Notes: a model not told the origin generated them from the letters alone. 64,000 nt of DNA from Methylomonas rivi (GCF_024505165.1 NZ_JANIBK010000003.1:19592-83591), one strand, 5' to 3'. Counted from the first letter of the stretch, positions 1-9,281 are shown. A program made the numbers and translations.

Positions 1-193
1 AAATAATTTGCGCCTTGACGCTGCCGGATAACATCAGCAAATAATTTTCGCAGATTTTTCCGGGATAAAACACTTGTTGTCCGGCAGGCAGATTTACCAG
101 CACGGCCGAATCCATCAACTGCTTAAGAACCTTGTCGTCTTGATTGACGAACTCCGGAAAGTTTTGTTTCCATAAAGCCAGCTGCATCACCAT
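1..193 (-). CDS. Crp/Fnr-type cyclic-nucleotide-binding-domain protein, N-terminal part only
   Basis: The gene runs off the left edge, so only about 64 residues are visible. The frame reads through LPAGQQVFYPGK and then LMLSGSVKAQI, which is the usual start of the beta-barrel of a cNMP-binding (Crp/Fnr) domain: glycine turn, short loop, then a strand ending in SGSVK. The helix-turn-helix that would prove a transcription factor is outside the window. Two starts are possible, ATG at 193 or ATG at 187, and neither has a clear ribosome site. It lies 28 bases downstream of the CBS gene on the same strand and is probably co-transcribed. A plain cNMP-domain signalling protein is the alternative. Confidence 0.65.
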   Translation of the reverse strand, partial: MVMQLALWKQNFPEFVNQDDKVLKQLMDSAVLVNLPAGQQVFYPGKICENYLLMLSGSVKAQII

Positions 194-221
194 GGTCAAA
201 GCGCGTCCAAGGCCCTACCGA

Positions 222-617
222 TTAATGCGCGGAAACCAATGCTCTTAGGACGTCTACCCGGCTGATCATACCCACCATGGCACCATCTTGAAAAACCGGA
301 AAACTCCTGATCGGTGAATTTTGAAACTTGGCGGCCACATCGACCAAGCTGTCTTCAATATCGACCACCAATGGCGCCGCCGTCATAAACTCGCTCACTT
401 TACCGGTCATACTTTGGTTGTATGCCGATTCGATGACAACCTTCATGCCGTCTTTTTCGGAAAAAATACCCACCAGCTTACCGTGGCTATCGACTACCGG
501 CACGCTAGTGATTTTGTGGTCCAACATCTTCTTAAATGCCAAAGACACTTCGGTGTCGGGGCTTACGGTTACCGGATGCTTGGACATGTAATCGGCTACA
601 GCAATTTTAGCTAGCAT
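222..617 (-). CDS. Two-CBS-domain protein
   Basis: This is a 131-residue protein made almost only of a tandem CBS pair (Bateman module). The first repeat begins at about residue 8 (VADYMSKHPVTVSPD) and contains ITSVPVVD. The second begins at about residue 73 (VSEFMTAAPLVVDIED) and ends with MVGMISRVDVLRAL. Such modules bind adenosyl ligands and usually regulate a partner; no enzymatic domain is attached. The ATG at 617 is preceded by a GAGGTGA ribosome site. The neighbouring downstream Crp/Fnr-like gene may form an operon with it and share a sensing role, but the ligand and partner cannot be read from sequence. Confidence 0.9.
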   Translation of the reverse strand: MLAKIAVADYMSKHPVTVSPDTEVSLAFKKMLDHKITSVPVVDSHGKLVGIFSEKDGMKVVIESAYNQSMTGKVSEFMTAAPLVVDIEDSLVDVAAKFQNSPIRSFPVFQDGAMVGMISRVDVLRALVSAH

Positions 618-889
618 GGTGTCACCTCATTGTGGTTATTATTGTTGGACGGAAAGCGCCGGAGACCTAAATCGCCCGTTGTTTTCCGCCATCCGATTAT
701 TATAAAAATCCGCGCCAGTATCCAGTTTTATCGGCATTTATTCCGCAATAAATTCGATTTTGTCTTGGCCGTCCTTGCCGTCGTGGCCGGATTAATAAAG
801 CCGGCTGATTTTTCATGGTTTTTTATTGTTGAAAAACCAAATTCAGCTAAACTGTTGGCGATTTCTCACTTTTCAAGGATTCCTACTAT

Positions 890-1723
890 ATGCCGATTCA
901 GATGAACCAGTTGTTCGATAACATTCCTAAGCTGCCGCAAATTCCGGAAGTCGTTAGAACCATCATCAACCAACTTAACGACCCTCGCGCGGAAATGCTG
1001 GACATCGCTAAAAATGTTGAAAAAGAACAAGTTATTTCGCTGAAAATTTTGCGTTTGGTCAATTCGGCGCATTTCGGCCTGTCGCGGAAAATATCCTCTA
1101 TCGATGAAGCCACCGTCATGCTGGGCATGAACCAGTTAAAAACCCTGGTCATAGCCTCGGGCATTGTTTCCTCCATGCCTAAAATCGAAAATTTCGACAT
1201 CAGAAAATTCTGGAGCAACTGTTTCAGAACGGCCGTTTACGCCAAATGGCTGGCCGAACGCATTAGCAATTCCGGTGAGATTGCCTATACCGCCGGTTTA
1301 ATCGGCAATCTGGGAAATCTGTTGATTCATATCGGCCTACCCAGCGAAGCCAACGAAATCGACCAACATACCCGGGCCGGCCGTTCATCGCGCGCCAACT
1401 TCGAAAGAACCTGTTTGGGTTTTACCAATCAGGATGTCTGTGCGGAATTATGCCGCCGCTGGAAATTCGGCGGCGAACTGGTGGAAGCCATTCAGCATTC
1501 CGGCGAGCCCTTGACTTTTGAGCAACCCTCCCCTATCGCTTGCTGTCTGCATCTTGCGCAATTTATCAGCGACGCGGTTGAAAAAGGCACATCGGAAGAA
1601 GATATTTTGGCCGCGCTTCCCTTGCCGGTTGCGGAAAAAATCGGCTTATCGGCAACGTTTTTTAACGCCCATCTTGCTGAAATCATGGCCCTACAATCCA
1701 AGCTGGAAGGGCTGGCGGACTAA
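890..1723 (+). CDS. HDOD domain protein
   Basis: The protein has 277 residues and an HDOD domain over roughly residues 10-210: IPKLPQIPEVV, then LKILRLVNSAHFGLS and the SSIDEATVMLGMNQLK stretch, as in GGDEF/HD-type signalling proteins that lack the catalytic HD residues. HDOD proteins act as scaffolds or regulators in motility, c-di-GMP and stress pathways; no enzymatic function is expected. There is no attached output domain. The ATG at 890 follows CAAGGATTCC, a weak ribosome site. It stands alone and is followed by an intrinsic terminator shared with the convergent lipoprotein gene. Confidence 0.85.
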   Translation: MPIQMNQLFDNIPKLPQIPEVVRTIINQLNDPRAEMLDIAKNVEKEQVISLKILRLVNSAHFGLSRKISSIDEATVMLGMNQLKTLVIASGIVSSMPKIENFDIRKFWSNCFRTAVYAKWLAERISNSGEIAYTAGLIGNLGNLLIHIGLPSEANEIDQHTRAGRSSRANFERTCLGFTNQDVCAELCRRWKFGGELVEAIQHSGEPLTFEQPSPIACCLHLAQFISDAVEKGTSEEDILAALPLPVAEKIGLSATFFNAHLAEIMALQSKLEGLAD

Positions 1724-1732
1724 AGCGCGTCT

Positions 1733-1760
1733 AAAAAGCCTGTCTTGCATGGGCTTTTTT
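1733..1760. terminator. Bidirectional intrinsic terminator
   Basis: AAAAAGCC (1733-1740) pairs with GGCTTTTT (1752-1759) around an 11-base loop, giving a stem flanked by A and T runs on its two sides. It lies just after the HDOD stop codon and overlaps the stop of the convergent lipoprotein gene, so it can end transcription from both directions. Confidence 0.7.
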
Positions 1761-2469
1761 AAGGTTGGGGCGCGGGAGAGGCCGCCGGCAAGCGGTGCGG
1801 ATTGTTCATTACAATATCCTTCAATAGCAGATCGGTTTCGTCCACCGGCACCGCTACCATATGCCCGGTATTGGCGGCGAGATAAGGCTGCATGGCCGTC
1901 ACCATGTAAGGGAAAATCAAGCGCAGATCATTACTTTGGCCTTGGCTTTGCACGCTGACCTTCCAGAGCTGTACCGGGGGCTTTTGCAGTAAATAGGCGG
2001 CCATATCGTAGGCTTCAAGCGTCAAATGCCGTTTGAAAACCGTATAGGTTTCGATATGCTGAGTATAGCCGTAAGCCATGCTTGGATAATACCGATAAGA
2101 GCGGTAATACGGGTAATAGCCGAAATTGTTCATGATAGGTACCTCGTAGCTGTATTGGCGGATTTGCGGCTCTCCCGTCCCGTAATCCAAAAACAGCACC
2201 GCATCGCCATCCTGCATCTGTTCGACTTTGACAAACCCCCGGTTAAGCAAAGCCTTCTCGACATATCCCTTGAACTCCATAAATTGCAAATCCTGCGGTT
2301 TAATGTCTTTGTTGGCGGGCAATATTACGAAGCGCCGCTTACCTTGGACATCACTTGCCGCCAGCGCATCCACTTCGGCATTAATTTGCAATTTCCGCGG
2401 CCCCATGGCGCAAGCGGACAACAGCATTAATGCGATATAGAGAAAAAGGCTGCACCGCATTTTATACAT
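1759..2469 (-). CDS. DUF4136-like lipoprotein
   Basis: From the ATG at 2469 the product has 236 residues and a lipoprotein signal peptide with lipobox LLSAC (Cys20). The frame is open further upstream, but that extension would spoil the signal peptide; the ATG at 2460 is also possible. The mature part resembles DUF4136-type lipoproteins: a strand-rich domain with FVILPANKDIKPQDLQF, FLDYGTG, and a tyrosine-rich loop (FGYYPYYRSYRYYPSMAYGY). It is the last gene of a three-gene operon whose first two products are predicted membrane/coiled-coil proteins, overlapping the preceding stop codon by a few bases. The family assignment is by pattern only. Confidence 0.7.
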   Translation of the reverse strand: MYKMRCSLFLYIALMLLSACAMGPRKLQINAEVDALAASDVQGKRRFVILPANKDIKPQDLQFMEFKGYVEKALLNRGFVKVEQMQDGDAVLFLDYGTGEPQIRQYSYEVPIMNNFGYYPYYRSYRYYPSMAYGYTQHIETYTVFKRHLTLEAYDMAAYLLQKPPVQLWKVSVQSQGQSNDLRLIFPYMVTAMQPYLAANTGHMVAVPVDETDLLLKDIVMNNPHRLPAASPAPQP

Positions 2470-3532
2470 CGGTATTCTCAATGCCGTCTTCGCCATCGCT
2501 GTCAAGGTTTCCCGCCGCGCGCCAATGTCGCCGAGCAGAGTCGCGCCGCTGGATTTCCGCGAGCGTCTGCTTATCCGCCAAAACAGCCTGATGCGCCAAC
2601 CGTTCCGTCAGCTGCCGGGCTTCCGCCAAGCGCTGCTTGGCGTCAAGCTCTTGCAGAGAACGCAATTCAATTTCAAGACTCGTTTCCTTGAGTTGCTGCT
2701 CATGCTCCATTCGCGCGGCATGTAAGCGCCTTTCCACCTCGAGCTGCCGGGCAAGCTGTTGCTCCTTATCCTGTAACAATTGAATTTGCGCTTCGGCCTC
2801 GGCCAACTGGATTCGGCGCTGCATTTCGGCCAGTTGTTTAAGATGTTCCAGTTCCTGCTGTTTTGCCTGCAAGGCCTGCTGTTCGTTATAACGCTGTTGG
2901 CGTTGATGTTCCCGATTTTTTTCTTCGTTTAATTCGAAGGTTTTTTTCAGCACATGCAGATAAACGCTGTCTTTCCCTAACCGAACCTCGGGAAAGTCGG
3001 CAAAAACCACCGTCATATGGCAAACGGCTTCGGCCTGGATGTGCTGCTGGGTCAACACTTCGCAAACCGTAATGGCTATGCGCTTTTCGTGCTCGGCCAG
3101 CCCCTTTTGCACCCAGCCGCCATCCGCTAACTTATGCAGTTCCTGGTTGATTTTATCTTCGATAACAGCCGCGTAAAGCCCCTGAATATGCCGATTAATG
3201 CTATCCAGCACTTCCGGATTCTTTTGCACGTAATTCAAGGTGGCCTGAAAGCGCAAATCCAGCGCAATATTCACCGTGCAAAAATCGTCGAATAAATTTA
3301 CTTGCCGCCGATAAGGCCAGGTTTCAATCGTTAACGGGTATAACTGGTGAAAAAAACGCTTGGTGAACTTGCCGGGGCGCAAAAACAGGCGCTGGAAGGG
3401 ACCGATTTTAAGTACAACTACTTGCCGATCGGCATCGAAACCGGCCACCCACTGCTCGGGATCCGGCAAGTTTTGCTCGAAAAGGTCCTCGCCCGCCAGC
3501 CACGCTTCCAGCTCGTTATCGGCACTATTCAT
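2462..3532 (-). CDS. SPFH/band-7-like protein with long C-terminal coiled coil
   Basis: This is a 356-residue protein of unknown function. Residues about 60-190 show the alternating strand/helix pattern of an SPFH domain (LFDDFCTVNIALDLRFQ, later INRHIQGLYAAVIEDKIN and AEAVCHMTVVFADFPEV). Residues about 200-335 are a continuous Gln/Glu/Arg-rich coiled coil. There is no signal peptide or membrane segment, unlike classic stomatins. The ATG overlaps the upstream stop codon as ATGA, so it is translationally coupled to the 4-TM protein gene. Membrane attachment may be supplied by that partner. The SPFH assignment is inferred from pattern and is uncertain; the coiled coil is clear. Confidence 0.55.
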   Translation of the reverse strand: MNSADNELEAWLAGEDLFEQNLPDPEQWVAGFDADRQVVVLKIGPFQRLFLRPGKFTKRFFHQLYPLTIETWPYRRQVNLFDDFCTVNIALDLRFQATLNYVQKNPEVLDSINRHIQGLYAAVIEDKINQELHKLADGGWVQKGLAEHEKRIAITVCEVLTQQHIQAEAVCHMTVVFADFPEVRLGKDSVYLHVLKKTFELNEEKNREHQRQQRYNEQQALQAKQQELEHLKQLAEMQRRIQLAEAEAQIQLLQDKEQQLARQLEVERRLHAARMEHEQQLKETSLEIELRSLQELDAKQRLAEARQLTERLAHQAVLADKQTLAEIQRRDSARRHWRAAGNLDSDGEDGIENTDV

Positions 3533-4782
3533 GGCTCGTCGGCAGGCGCTTTAGGCAAAGACTTGGCTTTGAGGGCCGCTATCTTGTCCGACATTTTTTC
3601 GGCAATCAGCGGATAGAGACTGGGCGCGAATTCAACGGTTCGGGCGTCCACTTTTCTTAAAAACCCCCGGCTCAGCAGCAAGCCGACCACAAACATCCGC
3701 GACCAGTCGGAATAACGGCGGGCTTTTTCCAGCTCGGACTTTTCGATGACCATTTCCAGCTCGTCGTTTTGATTGATGCGAAACTCGGAAAATTGCCGCA
3801 AACATTCGAATACCAATTCCTCTTCCTGTACCGTTAAAGGCCCGGGAGCGGTAAATTCCAGACGGTACGACAGCAACACGGTAAAAAAATCCACCATGGC
3901 CGCGCAGGCAAAAGCAAACCAGGAAAAACCCTGCCACATGGCAAACGAAGGCTTCACCTCTTCCACGAATTGCTTATAAGTCATCAGCATGGGTGCGTCA
4001 GGCAACTGCAAGCCCGCGCTGCTGGAGAGTTGATTCACAATCAGCTGTATATCCTGGTAGTTTTTCAACATCTGATAGTAAGCCGTCTCCTGATTTTGGG
4101 CGACATCCAAATCCCCCAAACTGGTTTGCAGCTGGCGAATTTTGGCATCCAAATCCAGAAAGGCTTGCTCTTGAACTTGAAACGCCTGTTTTTTTTCCTG
4201 ATATATCTGATTGTAATGCCGCCAAAAAGGCCCTTCTCCGATTTGATTTTTATAGCCGGGCGCTATTTGTTCGTGGGTGCCGAAATAGGCCTGGGATACG
4301 TCGGCGGACGCTTTATCCAAAGCCTGTTGATGATTTTGCAATAATTGGCTTTTTTGCGCCAGAACGCTGCCAAGATAGGATTTAATATCCTGCCTGATCT
4401 GCTGCACCCGGTCGATATGCAGGGATTCCTGTTCGGATATTTCATAAAACTTGAAATACGAAAACGTAATCGATGCCGTCACCGCTATGCACAGCGAGCT
4501 AACCACCGAAAAATAGCGGACGCGATTGGCTGTCCAATGTATGCCGGCCATTTCCAGGGAGCAAATCACGATAATGGATTGAATGGCAATGGTGATGATC
4601 AATGCGATCCAGGGCGTAATGAAATGCGACAGCCCGTAATAGGTGGTAAACCCCGACGACACGCTCAGCATCAACACAATCGGAATCGTCCATATGCGCA
4701 GCATACTGACGAACAGCGTCTGGATACGGTTGATCAGATAACCCAACCCGGCAGAGCGCAGTTTAATTCGCGAATCTTTCAT
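3529..4782 (-). CDS. Membrane protein with central coiled-coil region, unknown function
   Basis: The product has 417 residues. Three hydrophobic segments lie near the N terminus (about 31-50, 55-78 and 88-108) and a fourth at about 283-305 (FSWFAFACAAMVDFFTVLLS). Between them are about 170 polar residues rich in Gln and Lys with heptad character. The C-terminal 100 residues are soluble and acidic/basic mixed. I do not recognise the family. It is the first gene of the operon with the SPFH-like and lipoprotein genes, and the three could build one envelope assembly spanning inner membrane, cytoplasm and outer membrane. The ATG at 4782 follows GCCGAATG with no strong ribosome site. Confidence 0.7.
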   Translation of the reverse strand: MKDSRIKLRSAGLGYLINRIQTLFVSMLRIWTIPIVLMLSVSSGFTTYYGLSHFITPWIALIITIAIQSIIVICSLEMAGIHWTANRVRYFSVVSSLCIAVTASITFSYFKFYEISEQESLHIDRVQQIRQDIKSYLGSVLAQKSQLLQNHQQALDKASADVSQAYFGTHEQIAPGYKNQIGEGPFWRHYNQIYQEKKQAFQVQEQAFLDLDAKIRQLQTSLGDLDVAQNQETAYYQMLKNYQDIQLIVNQLSSSAGLQLPDAPMLMTYKQFVEEVKPSFAMWQGFSWFAFACAAMVDFFTVLLSYRLEFTAPGPLTVQEEELVFECLRQFSEFRINQNDELEMVIEKSELEKARRYSDWSRMFVVGLLLSRGFLRKVDARTVEFAPSLYPLIAEKMSDKIAALKAKSLPKAPADEP

Positions 4783-4813
4783 TCGGCAAGAGGTAAATAG
4801 ATAAACCGCGAGG

Positions 4814-5719
4814 CTAGCTCATGCTCAAATAGCGCTCGCCGGTATCGTGTACGATGGTGACGACGGTTTTGCCGACCCCTAACCGGGCAGCGACGCGCAA
4901 CGCCGCGCACACGCTGGCACCGGAAGAAATACCGGCCATAATGCCTTCTTCCCGGATCAGCCGTTTACGCATGGCGAAAGCGTCTTCCGTGCTGACCAGC
5001 TCGATACCGTCCAATAAATCCACATCCAGATTTTTAGGCACGAAACCCGCCCCGATGCCTTGTATCTTGTGCGGACTATGCGTGCCGCCGGAGATGACCG
5101 GCGATTCGGACGGCTCCACGGCAATCGCCTTAAACTCGGGATTGCGGTTTTTAAGCACATCGGCGACCCCGGTAATCGTGCCCCCCGTCCCCACCCCGCA
5201 GACAAACGCATCGATCTGACCATCCGTGCCGGACCAGATTTCCTGGGCCGTGGTCTGCCGATGCACCTCGGGATTGGCCGGATTTTCAAATTGCTGCGGC
5301 ATGAAGGCGCCGGTTTCGGCCACAATTTCATGGGCTTTATTAATCGCCCCTTTCATGCCTTCGCCGCCGGGTGTCAGTACGATTTCCGCGCCGTACAAAG
5401 CCAGTAGCTGCCGCCTTTCGATCGACATGGTATCCGGCATCACCAAGGTACAGCGGTAGCCGCGCGCGGCGGCTATCATGGCCAAGGCAATACCGGTATT
5501 ACCGGAGGTGGGTTCGACAATGCTGCCCCCGGCTTTTAAAACGCCCGATTTTTCGGCGGCTTGGATCATAGCCTGGCCGATCCGGTCCTTGACCGACCCG
5601 CCCGGATTTCTGGATTCCAACTTAACCAGGACGGTGGCCGAGTCATCGGGCACAATCCTATGCAGTTTGACTAACGGCGTATTACCAATTAATTGCGTAA
5701 TGTTGATTGCGTTAGCCAT
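4814..5719 (-). CDS. cysK: Cysteine synthase A (O-acetylserine sulfhydrylase)
   Basis: CysK makes L-cysteine from O-acetylserine and sulfide in the cytoplasm using pyridoxal phosphate. The 301-residue product shows the PLP lysine in PGGSVKDR (Lys44), the phosphate/substrate loop TSGNTG near residue 75, [10 protein letters not shown] and the [19 protein letters not shown] segment typical of the CysK rather than CysM branch. The frame opens at a TTG at 5725, but the ATG at 5719 has an AGAGGTA ribosome site eight bases away and gives the normal N terminus. It stands alone between the unknown membrane operon and mucD, with only 14 bases to the mucD stop codon. Confidence 0.93.
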   Translation of the reverse strand: MANAINITQLIGNTPLVKLHRIVPDDSATVLVKLESRNPGGSVKDRIGQAMIQAAEKSGVLKAGGSIVEPTSGNTGIALAMIAAARGYRCTLVMPDTMSIERRQLLALYGAEIVLTPGGEGMKGAINKAHEIVAETGAFMPQQFENPANPEVHRQTTAQEIWSGTDGQIDAFVCGVGTGGTITGVADVLKNRNPEFKAIAVEPSESPVISGGTHSPHKIQGIGAGFVPKNLDVDLLDGIELVSTEDAFAMRKRLIREEGIMAGISSGASVCAALRVAARLGVGKTVVTIVHDTGERYLSMS

Positions 5720-5733
5720 ATGCAAAATACCTC

Positions 5734-7131
5734 TTATTTATCGATCTTGAACGCTAAAAAAACCGGACTGCCGTTACGCTGAATCAGCATGGCAATGGAT
5801 TTATCCACCGGCAGTTTAGCAACAATTTTATTAAAGTCGGCAACATCTTTTACCGGCGCGTTTTGCACCCGTAAAATGACGTCTCCGGGTTGAATACCGG
5901 CATCCAGGGCGATACCTTTGCCGACTTTTTGCACCAGCACACCGTTTTTTTCAACCTGCAATTGCTGACGCTGCTCTTCGGTCAGATCGGCCACCGCCAA
6001 ACCAAGCCTGTTTACAGTAGTTTCAGGCATCGAACTAGGCGCCAACTGTACCGCCTGAGCCGGCAGCAGACCCACTTTTACGGACAAATCCTCCTTGTCG
6101 CCCTGGCGGATGATTTTCAGCGTGGCTTTCTCGTCGACGGGCGTCATGCCCACGATAGGCGGCAATTCGCCGGACGTTTCGATGACGTGGCCATCGAACT
6201 CGACGATAATATCGCCAACCTGCAGACCGGCCTTTTCGGCCGGACCGCCGGGTATGACCTTGGCAACCAAGGCGCCATGCGGTCTGTCCATGCCGAACGA
6301 TTCGGCCAACTGGCGGGTAACGTCCTGAATTTGCACGCCCAACCAACCGCGCGATACCTTGCCCTTGACTTTGATTTGTTCGGCGACATTCATGGCCACA
6401 TCGATCGGAATCGCAAAAGACAGGCCCATATAACCGCCGGATCGGCTGTAAATTTGCGAGTTGATTCCCACCACTTGACCCTGCATGTTGAACAACGGAC
6501 CGCCGGAATTGCCGGGATTGATGGCTACGTCCGTTTGTATAAACGGCACATAATTACCATCCGGCAGACTGCGTCCCTTGGCGCTGACGATACCCGCGGT
6601 CACGGATTGTTCGAAACCGAACGGCGTGCCTATGGCCAACACCCATTCCCCAACTTGCAATTGTTCGGGGGCGCCGATTTGAACCACGGGCAAATCCTTG
6701 GAATCCACTTTCAGCAACGCCACATCGGTACTTTCATCGGAACCCACCAATTTCGCCAACAGTTCGCGCCGATCCTTCAGTTTAACCACAATTTCCGAGG
6801 CATTGTTGACCACATGGTGGTTGGTCAAAATATAACCGTCCTTGGAAATTACGAAACCCGAACCCAGGGAATTCGTTTCCTTGGGAACATAGCCCCGGCC
6901 AGGCCCTTGAAAGAAATGCCGAAAAAAATCCTCCAATTCAGGCGGGATATCCTGGGGGATTTGTTGCTGATCGGGCTCCATCTGCAGTTCCGGCGCTTTT
7001 TGGGTAGTGCTGATATTGACCACCGCATCGCCATTGTTTTTTACCATTTCGGTAAAATCGGGCAACTGCGCGAAAGCCAGCGATGTCATCAGCATCCATA
7101 ACCATACGCTATTTACAAATTTATTAAACAT
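5734..7131 (-). CDS. mucD: DegP/MucD-type periplasmic serine protease
   Basis: This is a Do-family chaperone/protease of the periplasm. From the ATG at 7131 (GGAGA ribosome site) it has 465 residues and a signal peptide ending near AFA (residue 21). The trypsin-like domain shows the full triad: His106 in TNHHVV, Asp136 in [10 protein letters not shown] and Ser209 in NPGNSGGP. Two PDZ domains follow (about 255-345, with GWLGVQIQD, and 370-460, with [12 protein letters not shown]). It is last in the rpoE-rseA-rseB operon, as in Pseudomonas mucD, so it should be induced by envelope stress and should remove or refold damaged periplasmic proteins. Confidence 0.93.
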   Translation of the reverse strand: MFNKFVNSVWLWMLMTSLAFAQLPDFTEMVKNNGDAVVNISTTQKAPELQMEPDQQQIPQDIPPELEDFFRHFFQGPGRGYVPKETNSLGSGFVISKDGYILTNHHVVNNASEIVVKLKDRRELLAKLVGSDESTDVALLKVDSKDLPVVQIGAPEQLQVGEWVLAIGTPFGFEQSVTAGIVSAKGRSLPDGNYVPFIQTDVAINPGNSGGPLFNMQGQVVGINSQIYSRSGGYMGLSFAIPIDVAMNVAEQIKVKGKVSRGWLGVQIQDVTRQLAESFGMDRPHGALVAKVIPGGPAEKAGLQVGDIIVEFDGHVIETSGELPPIVGMTPVDEKATLKIIRQGDKEDLSVKVGLLPAQAVQLAPSSMPETTVNRLGLAVADLTEEQRQQLQVEKNGVLVQKVGKGIALDAGIQPGDVILRVQNAPVKDVADFNKIVAKLPVDKSIAMLIQRNGSPVFLAFKIDK

Positions 7132-7176
7132 GCATTCTCCATTCATACATTTCATACTTAAAAGCAGTTAATTTTT

Positions 7177-8121
7177 TCAACGTAACGATACGCCCTTGGC
7201 AACCAACTCGACGGTTTGCACGGGCACTTCCCCCAGCGCGGTGATTTGCAGATCGTCTATCACCCGGCTGTAAGAATTGACAGGCCCCAAGCTGCGTAAA
7301 CCTTCGATGCCTTTTTCACCCTTGGCTTCAAAATAAACCGAAACGCTGGAAAAACCGTCGCTAATCAACAAATGGTCCACGGTTTTTTTGGACTGCTGCA
7401 TGGTATTGCGGATGAAAAAAATTTTTTCAAACCCCGCCGGCCAATTTTTTAATTCAAATGGCGATTTTTCAAACGCTTCGGCTTGCGAAACGTGTTGATG
7501 GTGTTTGCTCTCTTCGTCGGCCGCCGTTTGATCGGCGTCGGTTTGCGTTGCCAACGCATCCACATTCAACTCGGTAAACAAAACTTGCTCTAGCGTTTTA
7601 CCGTCCTGCCCGTAAACTTCAACTTTCAGCGGCAGAAGACTGGCGGTATCGATCCAGAGTTTGCGCGCATAGCGCAAGTCGTCCTTGGGTAATACCGCAA
7701 TGATTTGCGCCGGGCGCATGGCGATCATTTCTTGACCTGCCACCGCAAACAGATATTCGTCGTGCAAACGTTCCGGCTTTAACGGCAAATTGACGATGAA
7801 GGACCGGTCTATCGGATGTTGGGTTTCGACTTTTTGTTGGCTTTCCTTGTACAGACAACTGATCTCATTGGAATGCCGGGTCACTTCCCGCAAGGGGGAA
7901 TTCAGCGAAGTCAAGCGTTCGGTTTCAATGCCGCTTTCAAAGGTATGCCGATACCTCATGGTATCGACTTGACCGTGTTTCATGAATACCACGGTGCCGT
8001 GGTAATTCAAGGTTTTCATCGCATGATTGACTTTTTCCAGCCATTGCCGGCCGTCTAAAGTCTGATCGTCATTCGCAAAGGCACAAGATATAAAAAGCAG
8101 AAAAACAAATAATAATCGCAT
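7177..8121 (-). CDS. rseB: Sigma-E regulatory protein RseB/MucB
   Basis: The 314-residue product begins with a signal peptide (RLLFVFLLFISCAFA) and continues as the two-domain MucB/RseB fold: an N-terminal LolA-like half (WLEKVNHAMKTLNYHGTVVF, then RLTSLNSPLREV) and a C-terminal half after about residue 215. In the periplasm RseB binds the anti-sigma factor RseA and protects it from cleavage until stress signals displace it. It lies eight bases after rseA and 45 bases before mucD on the same strand. An acidic His/Asp/Glu-rich linker around residues 185-200 separates the two halves. Confidence 0.92.
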   Translation of the reverse strand: MRLLFVFLLFISCAFANDDQTLDGRQWLEKVNHAMKTLNYHGTVVFMKHGQVDTMRYRHTFESGIETERLTSLNSPLREVTRHSNEISCLYKESQQKVETQHPIDRSFIVNLPLKPERLHDEYLFAVAGQEMIAMRPAQIIAVLPKDDLRYARKLWIDTASLLPLKVEVYGQDGKTLEQVLFTELNVDALATQTDADQTAADEESKHHQHVSQAEAFEKSPFELKNWPAGFEKIFFIRNTMQQSKKTVDHLLISDGFSSVSVYFEAKGEKGIEGLRSLGPVNSYSRVIDDLQITALGEVPVQTVELVAKGVSLR

Positions 8122-8129
8122 TTACAAGC

Positions 8130-8633
8130 TTATTTGGGTTGATAACTGGCCAGACGGGCATACGATTTGACGCCGACATTATTATTAACGTACCAAACAT
8201 TGTCGTGGGCTTGTAAATAATCCTTGAACTGCGCGTTCATTTGATCCGCCGGAGTCTGGCTCTGTGCCGCCGTCGTGATTTCCGCAAAGGGTTGGATCCG
8301 GTTTTGCATTTTTCCGGCATAAAAGCCAACCACGGCCAAAACTACCGAAGCGGCCACCGCCAGGGAGGTTTTTTTAAAGTGATCGTCCGACTTTTTCCGC
8401 GGCAAGAAATAAACCGGTTCCGATTTCAATTGCCGCTTGAGCTTCTCGGCAAAATCCAAATCGGCCACCGCGCCTTGTTCGCCTTTTAGCGCCTGACTAA
8501 TCAGCGCATAGCGTTGCAGTTTGGCTTGCAGTTCCGGATCGCGCTGTACCGACTTTAACAACGGTATGGCCTGTGCGTTATCGAGTTGATCGTCAACCAG
8601 TAATGAGAGTTTTTCAATTTGTTGTGCTTGCAT
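8130..8633 (-). CDS. rseA: Anti-sigma-E factor RseA/MucA
   Basis: This 167-residue single-pass inner-membrane protein has the RseA N-terminal cytoplasmic helices (KLSLLVDDQLDNAQA) that hold the sigma factor. A transmembrane helix follows at about residues 90-108 (LAVAASVVLAVVGFYAG), then a periplasmic C-terminal tail. Stress-triggered proteolysis of RseA releases sigma-E. It lies ten bases after rpoE and eight before rseB, so the four genes form one operon. No rseC/mucC homologue is present between rseB and mucD. Confidence 0.92.
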   Translation of the reverse strand: MQAQQIEKLSLLVDDQLDNAQAIPLLKSVQRDPELQAKLQRYALISQALKGEQGAVADLDFAEKLKRQLKSEPVYFLPRKKSDDHFKKTSLAVAASVVLAVVGFYAGKMQNRIQPFAEITTAAQSQTPADQMNAQFKDYLQAHDNVWYVNNNVGVKSYARLASYQPK

Positions 8634-8643
8634 GGTAATACCT

Positions 8644-9234
8644 TTAACCGAGCAATGGGTTTAATTTTTCGTCGATAGCCTCGCGGGCCCTGAATATCCG
8701 GGAGCGCACGGTGCCGATTGGGCAATCCATGGCTTCGGCAATCTCTTCGTAGCTCATGCCTTCAAACTCCCTTAGGGTAATGGCAATGCGCATTTCTTCG
8801 GGCAATTTCTCGATGGCCGATTTGATTACGGCAATAATCTGATCGTTCATCAATTGATGCTCCGGTGTTTCTATGTCTTTCAACTGCGGGGCGTTCTCGA
8901 TTTGTTCGGCATCCTGCATATCGACTTCATAGTCGGAATGCCGCCTGGAGCGCGACAACAGGTAATTTTTAGCGGTATTGATCGCTATTCGATACAGCCA
9001 TGTGTAAAAAGCGCTATCGCCCCTAAAATCGCCCAAGGCCTTATAGGCTTTGATAAAAGAATCCTGCGCCACATCTTGCGCTTCGCTAGGGTCTTTTACA
9101 TACCGGTTGACCAGATGCACAATCCTGTGCTGATACTTGATAACGAGAAGATCGAAGGCGGCTTTATCGCCTTGCTGGACCCTGCGCACCAAGTCCTGAT
9201 CTATATCTTCGGAGAGCCTTGTTGATTCGTTCAC
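8644..9234 (-). CDS. rpoE: ECF sigma factor RpoE/AlgU
   Basis: The 196-residue product is a group-4 sigma factor. Region 2 is DLVRRVQQGDKAAFDLLV through AQDVAQDSFIKAYKALGDF and FYTWLYRIAINTAKN; region 4 is LPEEMRIAITLREFEGMSYEEIAE with CPIGTVRSRIFRAREAI. This matches AlgU/RpoE closely. The start is a GTG at 9234; no ATG precedes the conserved region. A sigma-E-like promoter sits 20-47 bases upstream, which would give autoregulation. It heads the operon rpoE-rseA-rseB-mucD and should direct the envelope stress response. Confidence 0.94.
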   Translation of the reverse strand: MNESTRLSEDIDQDLVRRVQQGDKAAFDLLVIKYQHRIVHLVNRYVKDPSEAQDVAQDSFIKAYKALGDFRGDSAFYTWLYRIAINTAKNYLLSRSRRHSDYEVDMQDAEQIENAPQLKDIETPEHQLMNDQIIAVIKSAIEKLPEEMRIAITLREFEGMSYEEIAEAMDCPIGTVRSRIFRAREAIDEKLNPLLG

Positions 9235-9253
9235 TGAGCTATTACGATAGTGG

Positions 9254-9281
9254 AATGGACAGAATTAAACATCATTAGTTC
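9254..9281 (-). promoter_or_regulatory. Putative sigma-E promoter of rpoE
   Basis: On the minus strand GAACTA (9281-9276) is followed after exactly 16 bases by TCCATT (9259-9254). The RpoE/AlgU consensus is GAACTT-N16-TC(TGA/AAA), so the -35 element is nearly perfect and the -10 element keeps TC. The position 20 bases before the GTG fits autoregulation of the operon. Confidence 0.45.

Noticed and set aside
786..806. GCCGG / CCGGC hairpin followed by T bases upstream of the HDOD gene
   Set aside because: No plus-strand gene ends before it, and the stem is only five bases.
630..905. Open frame of 91 codons between the CBS and HDOD genes
   Set aside because: It runs through the HDOD start region, has no ribosome site and an Arg/Ile-rich composition without family features.
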